NCBI GenBank assembly: GCA_029339505.1
Contig: JAQISU010000118.1
Location: 5,993,501 to 6,057,500 of the forward strand
From: Unio delphinus
Lineage: Eukaryota; Mollusca; Bivalvia; Unionida; Unionidae
Length of the DNA: 64,000 bases
Direction of reading: 5' to 3'
The notes under the pieces are model-generated. The model was given only the letters and a program-made list of their open reading frames with translations. It was not told where the DNA came from and made no database searches. Positions 28,860-40,911 of the stretch are shown piece by piece; within the stretch, counting starts at the first letter, position 1; each line of letters opens with the position of its first letter. A program made the position numbers and the translations under genes.

Positions 28860-29885
28860 CTCAAGTTTCATATATCATCACCCAGTGTCTCACCAGCTAT
28901 ACGCTATTGACACCCACATATATAAGTCTAGCCATCACAATTGAAGTTGATGCTACCATCCAAGGAGTAGAGAGGTGCATTTCTGATGTGAAATCATGGA
29001 TGACATGTAACATGCTGCAGATGAATGATGATAAAACTGAGGCCATTCCGATCACAGCACATAAACTTTCACGTTCACATCCTTTACGTCAAAGAATATA
29101 TATCAGCAACACCAACATTAAATTCACAGTCAATACGAAAACTATGTGTTACTCTAGACAGTACTCTCACATTACATCAACATGTCATGAACATATGCAA
29201 GGTGGCATATCTTGAGCACAGATACATCAGCTCCATTCGCAAATATATTTCAGTTGATGCGACTAAAACGCTTGTGTGTTCATTAGTACTTTCAAGACTA
29301 ATTCTGTCTGATTCGTCTCAATATCGACTCCAGAAATTTCATAATGTTCAAAACACAGCTGCTCAAATCATCTTTCAAGTACTATGATCAGGGCACACCT
29401 CTCCGCTCTTCTGTACCCTATACTGGCTATCCATTCGATCCATAATGAAACACGAAATTTATTCTCTGTCATACGTTTCACTGACGGACTCCAGTCCAGC
29501 ATACCTATCTGACCTCACCCATGTGTACACACCAGCAAGATACTTAAGCTCCTCTTTCGACAATCATATATTCAGTATTCCCACTATGAAAACGAAGTCA
29601 TATGGACAACGTTCTTTTGCATCCCAGGGCCCGGCAAAGTGGAATGAATAGCCCATTGAAATTAGACACAATAACACAGTGTTCTCTTTTAAGTGTGCTG
29701 TTAAAAAGCACCTTTTTCGACTGCAAGAACAAACTTAGAGACCTAATAATATTAACTACCTTAAATATTTGCTGAAATTTTTGTTTTCTAATTTCATGGT
29801 GTTTGTTTTGTCTTTTTGTAGTTATGTCATTATAGATGTTATAAAGTGCTTAGAGCTTCTAAAGATTAGGCGCTGTACAAAGCCT

Positions 29886-29929
<44 letters not shown>
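28860..29929 (+). mobile_element. CR1/L2-type LINE, 3' third with (ATT)n tail
   Basis: The frames read VDATIQGVERCISDVKSWM, LQMNDDKTEA, VDATKTLVCSLVLSRL, LQKFHNVQNTAAQIIF, SPAYLSDLTHVYTPARYL and YGQRSFASQGPAKWNE. This is the end of the reverse transcriptase and the C-terminal region of CR1/L2-type ORF2. The YADD-like site near 28,902 is corrupted and several frame changes follow. The final codons, TAG stop and UTR match the copy at 4,159-4,625. The tail is (ATT)n at 29,887-29,929. Confidence 0.87.
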
Positions 29930-29934
<5 letters not shown>

Positions 29935-29944
29935 TACTACTACT

Positions 29945-30068
29945 TGTCGGCCTTTTGTCAGTATAATGATACTGGAAGGGACATCATGATACATGTATGC
30001 GGCACAATGCATATCTATGAACTGCAGACAACGTAGCGATATAACTAAAAAATAATGAAAGGAACGTT

Positions 30069-30108
<40 letters not shown>
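29945..30108 (+). mobile_element. SINE family A, 3' half with (CA)n tail
   Basis: GGACATCATGATACATGTAT, GAACTGCAGACAACGTAGCG and ATATAACTAAAAAATAATGA precede a 37-bp CA run at 30,072-30,108, matching the 3' halves at 22,660 and 44,090. It lies directly after the LINE tail. Confidence 0.75.
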
Positions 30109-30110
<2 letters not shown>

Positions 30111-31912
30111 TAACTATAAATAATTTATAGGTACAATTTTGGGGTGAGTATCTAATCTCGTAACTATTGAATATAATTTTGTATAAATCACAGATTTTAA
30201 CTTCAGTATTGGTGCTCGTTTTGTGATCGCTTGCGTGATGAAAATGATCATTGAAATGTTTCATGACTATTCCTTATTCTTTGTTTGGAATGACCCGTAA
30301 ACCTAGTCAACATTCCTTCATTTGTTTAAAACGATAGCGGTGCTCTTAATCTCGCGGAGACAGCTTCTAGTAAGGTTTTGAAGGATTAAAATGTAATTAA
30401 TGAAACTAACTGTGTCAAACCATTATGGTTTTAACACTTTTTGTGCCAGGGCTGAGTCGGATAGTGTTTCGCTTTGGTCGCATTTAACCAATCTGGTCGG
30501 ATATTTTCAGCAGGATGGGATAGTATTCATTTTTTCCAGAAAGTAGCCAGTCTATTCTACCGGTATTCGAGGTACTGTACAGAACATTATCTATCCAACC
30601 CCAAAGTCGATATAAGTGTTAATATGCGGATATCTAATGGATGTTTCACGTCTGTCAGAACTTCTGTACTGCACAAGAGATGGCGTTGCAAGTGTTTGAA
30701 TCGCGCGGTGGCAATGTTCTTTCATGGAAGAAAAATAGTTTTTATGTAAGTTTGTATCCTCCCTTCACCCTTCTAAATATGTTCAGTGAAGAAACGCCCC
30801 TCCCCCCTTTAGACAACGTTTAACGTGAAATACTATAACAATTGCATCTACTAAAACCTTTTATAAAAGCCCACAGCGACTACCCCTACGCCTGGCGTCC
30901 TAGGGCAAATTGTCGCACCTAATATCACAATCTCACCCGCTTGTCCCATGTGTAAATGTGTTATACATACGTGAAAATCTGTTTACAGATGATGCATTCG
31001 TTTACATGGCTCGTGGATGACAAAAGTACCATTAGACGGTTAATTAAAGTGAAAAGTTTCTTTTCTGTCAGTGCACAGGCCCACATTGTAACCCTTTTTG
31101 TGCCGAAGGATATTTCATTTGACCATTAAAGGTTAGTTTGATAATACATCCTCAACATGTTTTAACCAATGAGTTTAAAGATATATTATCAGACAAACAC
31201 AAGACCCATCTAAATCAAAATGTCTCTCATTAAACCATGTGTGCTACTGAAATTTATACCTGATATGTTTGTTATAGGTGAGGAGTTTTTTCGGTGTTAT
31301 ACGGCACATCAGCACCTTTTAAGGTTATTGTGTCCTGAGGCAAAAAAAAGTGCCCTGTCGAGTGATAAATATCGGTAATTAATTCGGACAGATCCAATGA
31401 TCTGTGATGGTTATTAGCTACATATTGTTTTATTTCTGGAAATATAATGCATTATTATCAGAATTTAGACAACAACCTTATATGGGATAAATTTCTTGAG
31501 TTGTTCAAATTTATTTTGTACTTTAATTTATTTTCCAAAAAGAAGACATCTTAGACGTGTATTTGAGCATTTTATTTTATTTCCGAATCTGTTGTCCTTT
31601 CAATTTTATTCTGCATATTGAAATCTGAATGCATATATCATCAGGGGTAGACCTTTTTATTGGCTGGCAGCGGAAATAAGGTGGAGAACAATTTGTTGGT
31701 CTACATCAAGGGATGTTTGTGCACAAATGATAGAAACAGGATGAGGTAGTCGTGGCACCTACGTGGTTTACTACTGAGGAAGGATATTTTAATATCCATA
31801 CTGAGTCAGCCAACGGTTATCACAACACTACTTTGTGACGTACAATTGTGACAATGGATAGTTGTGTTAGTGATTGTATTATTGTCTGAATTTCTGTATC
31901 TGTTCATTTTAG
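30109..31912. other. Upstream of the BCAP/BANK-like gene; no exon or promoter identified
   Basis: I cannot identify a promoter, TATA box or 5' untranslated exon by eye. The TTCATTTTAG at 31,903-31,912 looks like a splice acceptor for the first coding exon, so an upstream non-coding exon probably exists here or further left. Confidence 0.4.
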
Positions 31913-31934
31913 ACGCTGATACTCAACTGACAAG

Positions 31935-31941
31935 ATGGAAG
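31935..31941 (+). CDS. Coding exon 1 (ATGGAAG), BCAP/BANK-like gene
   Basis: A 29-base exon (31,913-31,941) has acceptor TTCATTTTAG, start context ACAAGATGG (purine at -3, G at +4) and donor GGTAAG. Its single leftover base joins the two bases opening exon 2, giving Met-Glu-Glu-Pro-Thr-Pro. The frame fit and strong start context support it. The 19.8-kb following intron and the minute coding length make it the least certain exon. Confidence 0.65.
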
Positions 31942-33388
31942 GTAAGTTTTTAAGTGATTTATTTTTGATAATCTCTAGAATGCTCTTCTACCAGTGGTAT
32001 TTTGTCTTAATAACTACACATACAAATAGTATTGACTTAATAATTACACATAAAAATAGTATTGACTTAATAACTACACATACAAATAGTATTGACTTAA
32101 AAACTATACATACAAATAGTATTGACTTAATAACTACACATAAAAATAGTATTGACTTAATAACTACACATACAAATAGTATTGACTTAATTGCTACACA
32201 TACAAATAGTATTGACTTAATAACTACACATACAAATAGTATTGACTTAATAACTACACATACAAATAGTATTGACTTAAAAACTATACATACAAATAGT
32301 ATTGACTTAATAACTACACATAAAAATAGTATTGACTTAATAACTACACATACAAATAGTATTGACTTAATAGCTACACATACAAATAGTATTGACTTAA
32401 TAACTACACATACAAATAGTATTGACTTAATAACTACACATACAAATAGTATTGACTTAAAAACTACACATACAAATAGTATTGACTTAATAACTACGCA
32501 TACAAATAGTATTGACTTAAAAGCTACACATACAAATAGTATTGACTTAATAACTACACATAAAAATAGTATTGACTTAATAACTACACATACAAATAGT
32601 ATTGACTTAATAGCTACACATACAAATAGTATTGACTTAATAACTACACATAAAAATAGTACTGACTTAATAGCTACACATACAAATAGTATTGACTTAA
32701 TAGCTACACATACAAATAGTATTGACTTAATAACTACACATAAAAATAGTATTGGCTTAATAACTACACATACAAATAGTATTGACTTAATAGCTACACA
32801 TACAAATAGTATTGACTTAATAACTACACATACAAATAGTATTGACTTAATAACTACACATAAAAATAGTATTGACTTAATAACTACACATACAAATAGT
32901 ATTGACTTAATAGCTTCACATAAAAATAGTATTGACTTAAAAACTATACATACAAATAGTATTGACCTAATAATTACACATAAAAATAGTATTGAATTAA
33001 TAACTACAAAAAAGTTAATATTGACTCAATAACTACACATGATAATAGTATTGCTTACAATCATGTGTACAGTGACCTTCAATTCATGGGGTTTCGTCCT
33101 AACATGCTTCTGCCATTTCACCTCTATCTGCGTGGGTTCGAGTCTCAGATTCGGCTGATGTGGATATGTGAGAAAGCTTGCCAGTAGCTTCTCGTGGGTC
33201 GGTGGTTCTTTCCCGGGTTTTTACCGGCTTCTTCCTGCAGCAATAATACTGGCCGCCATGTATAGCCTACCGTGTGTTGAAAAATGACGTTAAAGCCCAC
33301 AACTAACATGCTTTATGATCTCTCATTTAATTTTCGTCTACACTTGAACTGTTTCTCAAAGCTATGTTTTTTGTAATCATCTTATGAT

Positions 33389-33481
<93 letters not shown>

Positions 33482-35634
33482 TATTGTTGTTGTTACTATT
33501 TGTATTATTATGACGGCACCATGACTACAGTAGTCGTAGTGATGTGAGTTGTAGTAGTCAGTGTACTCGCTTATACGTCGAGTCAACGGCACCATGACTA
33601 CAGTAGTCGTAGTGATGTGAATAGTAGTAGGCGGTATATACTCGCTAATAGGTCGAGTCAAACTACAAACAATAAAGAGTGTTATCTGCCGTAGCATAAT
33701 ACACTGCATATCAGGATATATGATCTTTGTTCTACGTGTTATTCATAACACACTGTGGTGATTCAGATCTGCCCGTGCGTTATGCTATGGAAGCTTTGGA
33801 TATGTGCAGTTTGCAGTTGGATTTGACTTATAAATGAATACAAAGGTTTTGGTTTGTTGTTATTGGGTTTAACGCCATTTTTCAGTATAAGATAGGCTTT
33901 ACATGGCGACCAGTATTATTGATGGGGGAAAAACTCGGGAATACCCCGGAAAGAACCACCGACCTACGGAAACTTACCGGCACACTTTCTCACAATTTAT
34001 GCGAGAACATTATTCGCGTTCATGCATGGTGATAATGTCATTGAACTCTGATTAAGTTGTCACATTTATATTATTGATGATTGAGGTTATCATATGATGG
34101 CATATGATTCAAAGGAATAAAACCACCTTGAACTCGGATTCACATTCAGTTAAATTTAAGTGCTCACCACATTTTTCTTCTTCTTCAAGTCCGGATATAG
34201 CTTCATTGCGGAAACCGTCTTCTTTAAAATTATATTGTAACAATACTGTCATAGGGACATTGTTTAATTCTGGCTACGATGCTTAGCAATTTCAGTTTCA
34301 TTAAGGAAACTGCATTGCATTAATTGACTGAGAATTTTAAATACTTGTATAAGATAATTAGGTTTCATATTTATTCCTTCCAATCTAATGAGTACCTTGA
34401 ATACAATACCATTGCACAGCTTCTGGCGACATGATGACTTTTATGACAAAGAATTAATTAGAAACACAGAGTATTCTTATGTCATGTGAATTTTCTGTCA
34501 ATGAAATACTGTCACAACAAGTAACAAAAATGTACCATATTGAAATAGTGTCACAAGTAACAAAAATGTACCATAATGAAATACTGTCACACCAAGTAAT
34601 AAAAATGTACCATATTGAAATACTGTCACAACAAGTAACAAAAATGTACCATATTGAAATACTGTCACAACAAGTAACAAAAATGTACCATAATGAAATA
34701 CTGTCACAACAAGTAACACAAATGTACCATATTGAAATACTGTCACAACAAGTAACAAAAATGTACCATAATGAAATACTGTCACAACAAGTAACAAAAA
34801 TGTACCATAATGAAATACTGTCACAACAAGTAACAAAAATGTACCATAATGAAATACTGTCACAACAAGTAACAAAAATGTACCATATTGTTATGACATT
34901 AAGACTATGCTCACTATATTTTTGAACGTTGGAATTGAAGGGCCAGGATTTCATACTTTCTCCGCCTGGAAGGCCTATCAAAGCCAAATCAACATTCGCC
35001 GCAGGGTACACCAAATGGAGGGACGGTTTGACCGAATAGGCGAATTGGGAGGACTCCTAGTTGCGCCAAGGCTGGGGGGTTGGATTGAGGGTGCCAAAAC
35101 TGAAGTACGCTGTCAGGTTATTAACTCATTATTACTAAATATGTAGTCTAAATAATGAAAATAATGAATTACCAAGCGGAACGTGCAGTAATACTTATAA
35201 ACAGTTTGTAATAAGCGATATTGGGAAGGGGGAGCGCAAGGTGGAAGGTTCGTCTAGTGCACCAAATGCCCTTGCACCGGCCCTGTTTAAAGAAGTTGGA
35301 TTTTGCCCCACCTCTTCAAAAAGCCTCTGTGTTGAGGCCAATGAACCACCACTTTATCTAATATGCTACCAAACTGTTCTCTCAACGCTCAGGTAGACTA
35401 CTAGTTAGAGCGTCCGCCGCGGAAGTGGGAGTTCATGGGTTCGATCCTCGGCCGAGTCATACTAAAGACTTACAAAAATGGTACATACAGCTGCATTGCT
35501 TGGCGCTCAGCATTAAGAGGTTACTGTTACGCCTACGGTATGATGCCCCAGTGCTGGACATCACTATAAACTGGCTCACTGCAGACATGGTAGCGATGTG
35601 ACTGAAAAATTGTTAAAGCTGCGTTCAAAATCAT

Positions 35635-35677
<43 letters not shown>

Positions 35678-38600
35678 AAACTGTCGTCTAATGCACCTAA
35701 TCCCATATCTGAGATCGTCTCTAGGCCCCAAGAAAAATCCATCACCGTTTTGGCAGATAAATTCATCTTCAACTTAAAGCAGCAAAAACCAATGTTGCAG
35801 ATATTTTAAATTTGTTTATTCCAAAGTCATCATCGCTCTTATCGAAACATCCCAAAAAACATTGGATGCTTGCCATTTCGAAAAGTCCCCATCAAATTCT
35901 TTACTTCTGAGAGTAAGCGAGAGCCTCTCTCATTGGAGGTATGTCTATGCATTCTGACGGATCGAAATAACTGCTATTGCAACATTACGTGAAACAAATC
36001 ATGGGCTGGTTACCGGATAAAATGCCTACAAATTTACCGCTGAAATTTAAGCCAACCTTTAACACCATTGAAAGCTATCCAAAACCCGATTTCTCGTTAC
36101 GTTTACGTTAAATATCAACGTATTCTTTGTACTTCGCTAAGTATGTGGAATAAAACCACTACAAACATTCTTCAGAACATCCAGCCAACCAATGTTGTCT
36201 GACATCCCCCAAAGAGAACAAATCGCAGTGATATTGTGCATATAGCGTATCGGACAACACATACTCGGCCCATGCATGCCACCTGAAAGGTGAACCTCGA
36301 CCAGAGTGCACAATCTGTCAATTTTCACTGACAATGAAACACATTCTTGTAATGTGTGTCGATTTCGTGCATGCAAGATAAAAATCTTTTTTCATTGTGA
36401 CAATTAAGAATTTCTAAAGAAATGCGATGGAATATAAAAAGTTTTGAGAACATGTTTCAAGATGTATATTTTAACTTAAAAGTATTTTTCTTTTTTATAA
36501 ACCTTGAACAGAATTGTGACATTTTTACTTTTATCTTTTACCATTTACTGTCTAATGGAAGTGATTATATTAGCATTATACAATATTTTAGAAGTCAATA
36601 AGTATATGTTACAGTTTATTTTATTTTACGATTTCGAAGAATCAAAGAGTTTCTGAAATGAGGCGACCTAGAACTACCCCCACCCCATTTCTTTTTCGCC
36701 GTGTTTCTAGCGTAACCTATATAAAATTTTCCCAGAGGAACAGGGGAAGTATATCATTAGAAAATTGCTATTGAAAAAGACAATGGAAAAGTATAAAAGA
36801 AACACAAAACATGTCTGTTCTACCTATAAGAAGTCGTGACAATCTGTAATTTGCATCGGTTGAGGGAGACCTTAAATGAAATGAAATTCAAATTCAACTA
36901 TTGCATATCCAAGGTATCAAGTACTAAATTTCACTTTAGTGAGATCGGGGTTTACGTGGGTTGCTACACTTCAGTGACATTGGAGTTTGCGTGGGCTGCT
37001 ACGCTTTAGTGACATCCGGGTGTGCGTGGGTTGCTACACTTTAGTGACATCCGGGTGTGCGTGGGTTGCTACATTTCTACAAATTATAATGCAAAGTTTA
37101 GTCTAAAGATTTACTTAAGGAGTATTTTAAGCGTATTTGCAACATATTTCACGTGCAGTGTGAGCGTATTCCATGCACAGTAACGCCTAACGGTGTTTGC
37201 AATTACGATTATCGCCAGTGAGGTAAGAACGGTTGCGTGAATCTTTCTATTCGTTTTGCATCGCGAAGGGTCAACTGTCATACATGTAGTTATCTTAGAT
37301 CCTCTGATAGAAAAAGTTTTTCATCCCGATATTTTAAGGTGCTTTCTCATTTGGCTAAAAGAAAAAAATGGTAGTATTATGAGTTAAATAATGTTTTTAA
37401 AAGTTCTTTGAAGAAAAAAATTAAACACAGATATGCATACTAATTATATAGAGTAGCTACCATTTTATTTCTAATTAGTGATGCTGCTTGAGGAAAAGGT
37501 CATCGCATTGAATGATTGATTACGTCTCCCACCCTCCGCCCTTTGATACTAATAGGCCACGTTTGCATGAATAACAGAAAACATGAAACAATTAAACTAT
37601 TTCTTCTTCAATGTGTCAATGTCAAATGCATTTATCTACAATTTCCTCATAATTATATTGCAAATAATGTGTGGAAAGTGTAGAAAAAACGAAATAAAGT
37701 TATGAAAACGATTAAAAACCCCAAATAATTGTTTTGTTTAATGTTAAGTTAATTTAAGTACAAGTGACCTGTATCTGTAAATTCGTAAAACCAATAAAGC
37801 AACTTAACCCATCAACACAGACACAGGATAACATAAGCACAGGATAACATAAGCACAGGATAACATAAGCACAGGATAACACATTATTTTTTGTTAAATG
37901 CTCCATGTAACTGAATTAATTGAAAGTGATTGATGGGGCATAGGGACTGTCACAAGACAGACCGAGTCGGAACTGGATTAGTGAAGACACGGAACACAAC
38001 TGCGTTAATAACATGTTTATTTTATAAACGCAATTTTAAAAATGAACTCTGACACCAATATTTTACAATATACAAGAAAAATCTATTTATATAAATGTTC
38101 CTAACATGGAACTAAGACAAAAAAGAAGTATATGAATGAATTTACAAATATGAATATACATAAAAGGCACGTATAACGAGATAGATGCAAATATGAAAAG
38201 AATGCGTCGTCAATATGACGAGACTAGAATGAAGATATTACATAATTAATACGTCGTCCATATGACGAGACATATGCAATTGTGAACCCTAAATTCTGAA
38301 GTTCTCGTTCATGGAACGAGATTTGTGTAGAATGAACTTATGCAGGTGTCGTTCATATAACGAGACTGCAAAGAAGATATTAAATAAATAATACGTCGTC
38401 CATATGACGAGACATATGCAATTGTGAACCCTAAATTCTGAAGTTCTCGTTCATGGAACGAGATTTGTGTAGAATGAACTTATGCAGGTGTCGTTCATAT
38501 AACGAGACTGCAAAGAAGATATTAAATAAATAATACGTCGTCCATATGACGAGATATATGCAATTGTGAACCCTAAGTTCTGAAGTTCTCGTTCATGGGA

Positions 38601-40702
38601 CGAGATTTGTGTAGAATGAAATTATGCAGGTGTCGTTCATATAACGAGACTGCAAAGAAGATATTTAAATAAATATTACGTCGTCCATATGACGAGATAT
38701 ATGCAATGGTGAAACCTAAATTCTGAAGCTCTCGTTCATGGAACGAGATTTGTGTAGAATGAAATTATGCAGGTGTCGTTTATATAACGAGACCGCAAAG
38801 AAGATATTAAATAAATAATAAAATTATGCAGGTGTCGTTCATATAACGAGACTGCAAAAAAGTTACTAAATAAATAATAAAATTATGCAGGTGTCGTTCA
38901 TATAACGAGACTGCAAAGAAGTGTTTAAATAATATGTCGTCCATATGACTAGATATATGCAATGGTGAAACCTAAATTCTGAAGCTCTCGTTCATGGAAC
39001 GAGATTTGTGTAGAATGAAATTATGCAGGTGTCATTCATATAACGAGACTGCAAAGAAGATATTAAATAAATAATAAAATTATGCAGGTGTCGTTCATAT
39101 AACGAGACTGCAAAGAAGTTATTAAATAAATAATACAATTATGCAGGTGTCGTTCATATAACGAGACTGCAAAGAAGTGTTTAAATAATATGTCGTCCAT
39201 ATGACGAGATATATGCAATGGTGAAACCTAAATTCTGAAGCTCTCGTTCATGGAACGAGATTTGTGTAGAATGAAATTATGCAGGTGTCGTTCATATAAC
39301 GAGACTGCAAAGAAGATATTAAATAAATAATAAAATAATGCAGGTGTCGTTCATATAACGAGACTGCAAAGAAGATATTAAATAAATAATAAAATTATGC
39401 AGGTGTCGTTCATATAACGAGGCTGCAAAGAAAAGGGAAATTATGAGTCGTTTAGATAACGAAACTGATACATGGATGTGAATTACTTGCTTAGATGGTA
39501 ATAAAAAGATATGGAACACGTATACTACAACTATCATGGCGTCCTTTTGACGTCGAAGATGTATACCGCTCTAGTCAATGGTGGTGGAGTCGCCACGCAT
39601 GGTCCACTCCCACGTCTGTTTGAAAGATCCCTCGGGAGCCCTTTACATTCAACACAGAGACGATGGTCGCGAAGCCTTGGTCCCTCGATTTGAGGACACC
39701 AGTACACTTCCGAAACATCGTCACCAAAACACAGCGCAACACTTCAGCACACCACGGGCAGCCTAGACAAGCCCCCATGGTCGTCCATGGTCACCCCAAC
39801 ATGCACCACACACTGGCACCACTGGCCCCCACGGTCAGCCCACGGACACCACAACATGGCACCGCACCCGGGCACCAACGGCCCCCACTCAGCTCCGGAC
39901 CACAGTCACCCACGGTCACCCCACGGACACCACAACATGGCACCGCACCCGGGCACCAACGGCCCCCACTCAGCTCTTTTAGCTGATAGATTGCTCCTTT
40001 AAGGATGGAAGCTTTTTCCGACAAGACTGGATCGTGATGTGATTTCTGTCTTATAATTTCGTCCTTATATACCCCTAGCTGTGACATATGCGCAGCTAGG
40101 TACTTTAAACTGCAGGCAATTTCGCACGTGCAGCATGAGCTGAGTGTTCGCTCATTATGTCGAAATAACTAAAAATACCCCAAAAATAATAAACTACTCT
40201 CGGTAAGGCTGTACGCAGTAACGAAATAGAGACTAGATTTTTGACCACATATACATATTGAACATAGTCGTATACAATTCCGTGACAGGGACTAGATACA
40301 ACATATGTATGTATAGCTAAGGCATTTTAAAAGAAAATATATCTTATTTAATTTTAGAATTTACTTGGGTTTAAAAGCATTAACTTTTGTTAAATTTCAA
40401 CATTCTTTCGAAGGCTATTTCGCTTAAAAAGTAAAATACTGAGTTCATATAAAGTTAGAACATACAGTCTTGAAAGGGTGAAATGTACGCTGACCGCGAT
40501 GTAAACAGACCAGAGACATTCATATTCATGTCTTTGGTATGATTTGTCTAACGGCAAATGCCAGGTTGTCTACTAGACACATTGACTTGTTAAAAGTGAA
40601 ACCAAAGACGAATAATCAAGATCTGTTGTACCAGGACCATACAAGTAAATAAAGAAAACGTGTCGTAATGGAGTATTTTAACGAACCCGGATGGGAATCT
40701 AG

Positions 40703-40765
<63 letters not shown>

Positions 40766-40794
40766 CAATAATAATAATAATAATAATAATGACA

Positions 40795-40856
<62 letters not shown>

Positions 40857-40861
40857 ATTAT

Positions 40862-40911
<50 letters not shown>

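Noticed and set aside
34938..35285. Complete hAT MITE with target duplication
   Set aside because: Only the right terminus is clear; the flanking 8-mers do not match, so it is listed as a candidate only.
35385..35465. tRNA gene
   Set aside because: Same reason: SINE head followed by the family A body and CA tail.
39663..39986. His/Pro-rich protein-coding exon
   Set aside because: Several frames are open on both strands because of GC-rich composition and an 81-bp repeat; no splice pair or domain. Kept only as a compositional finding.
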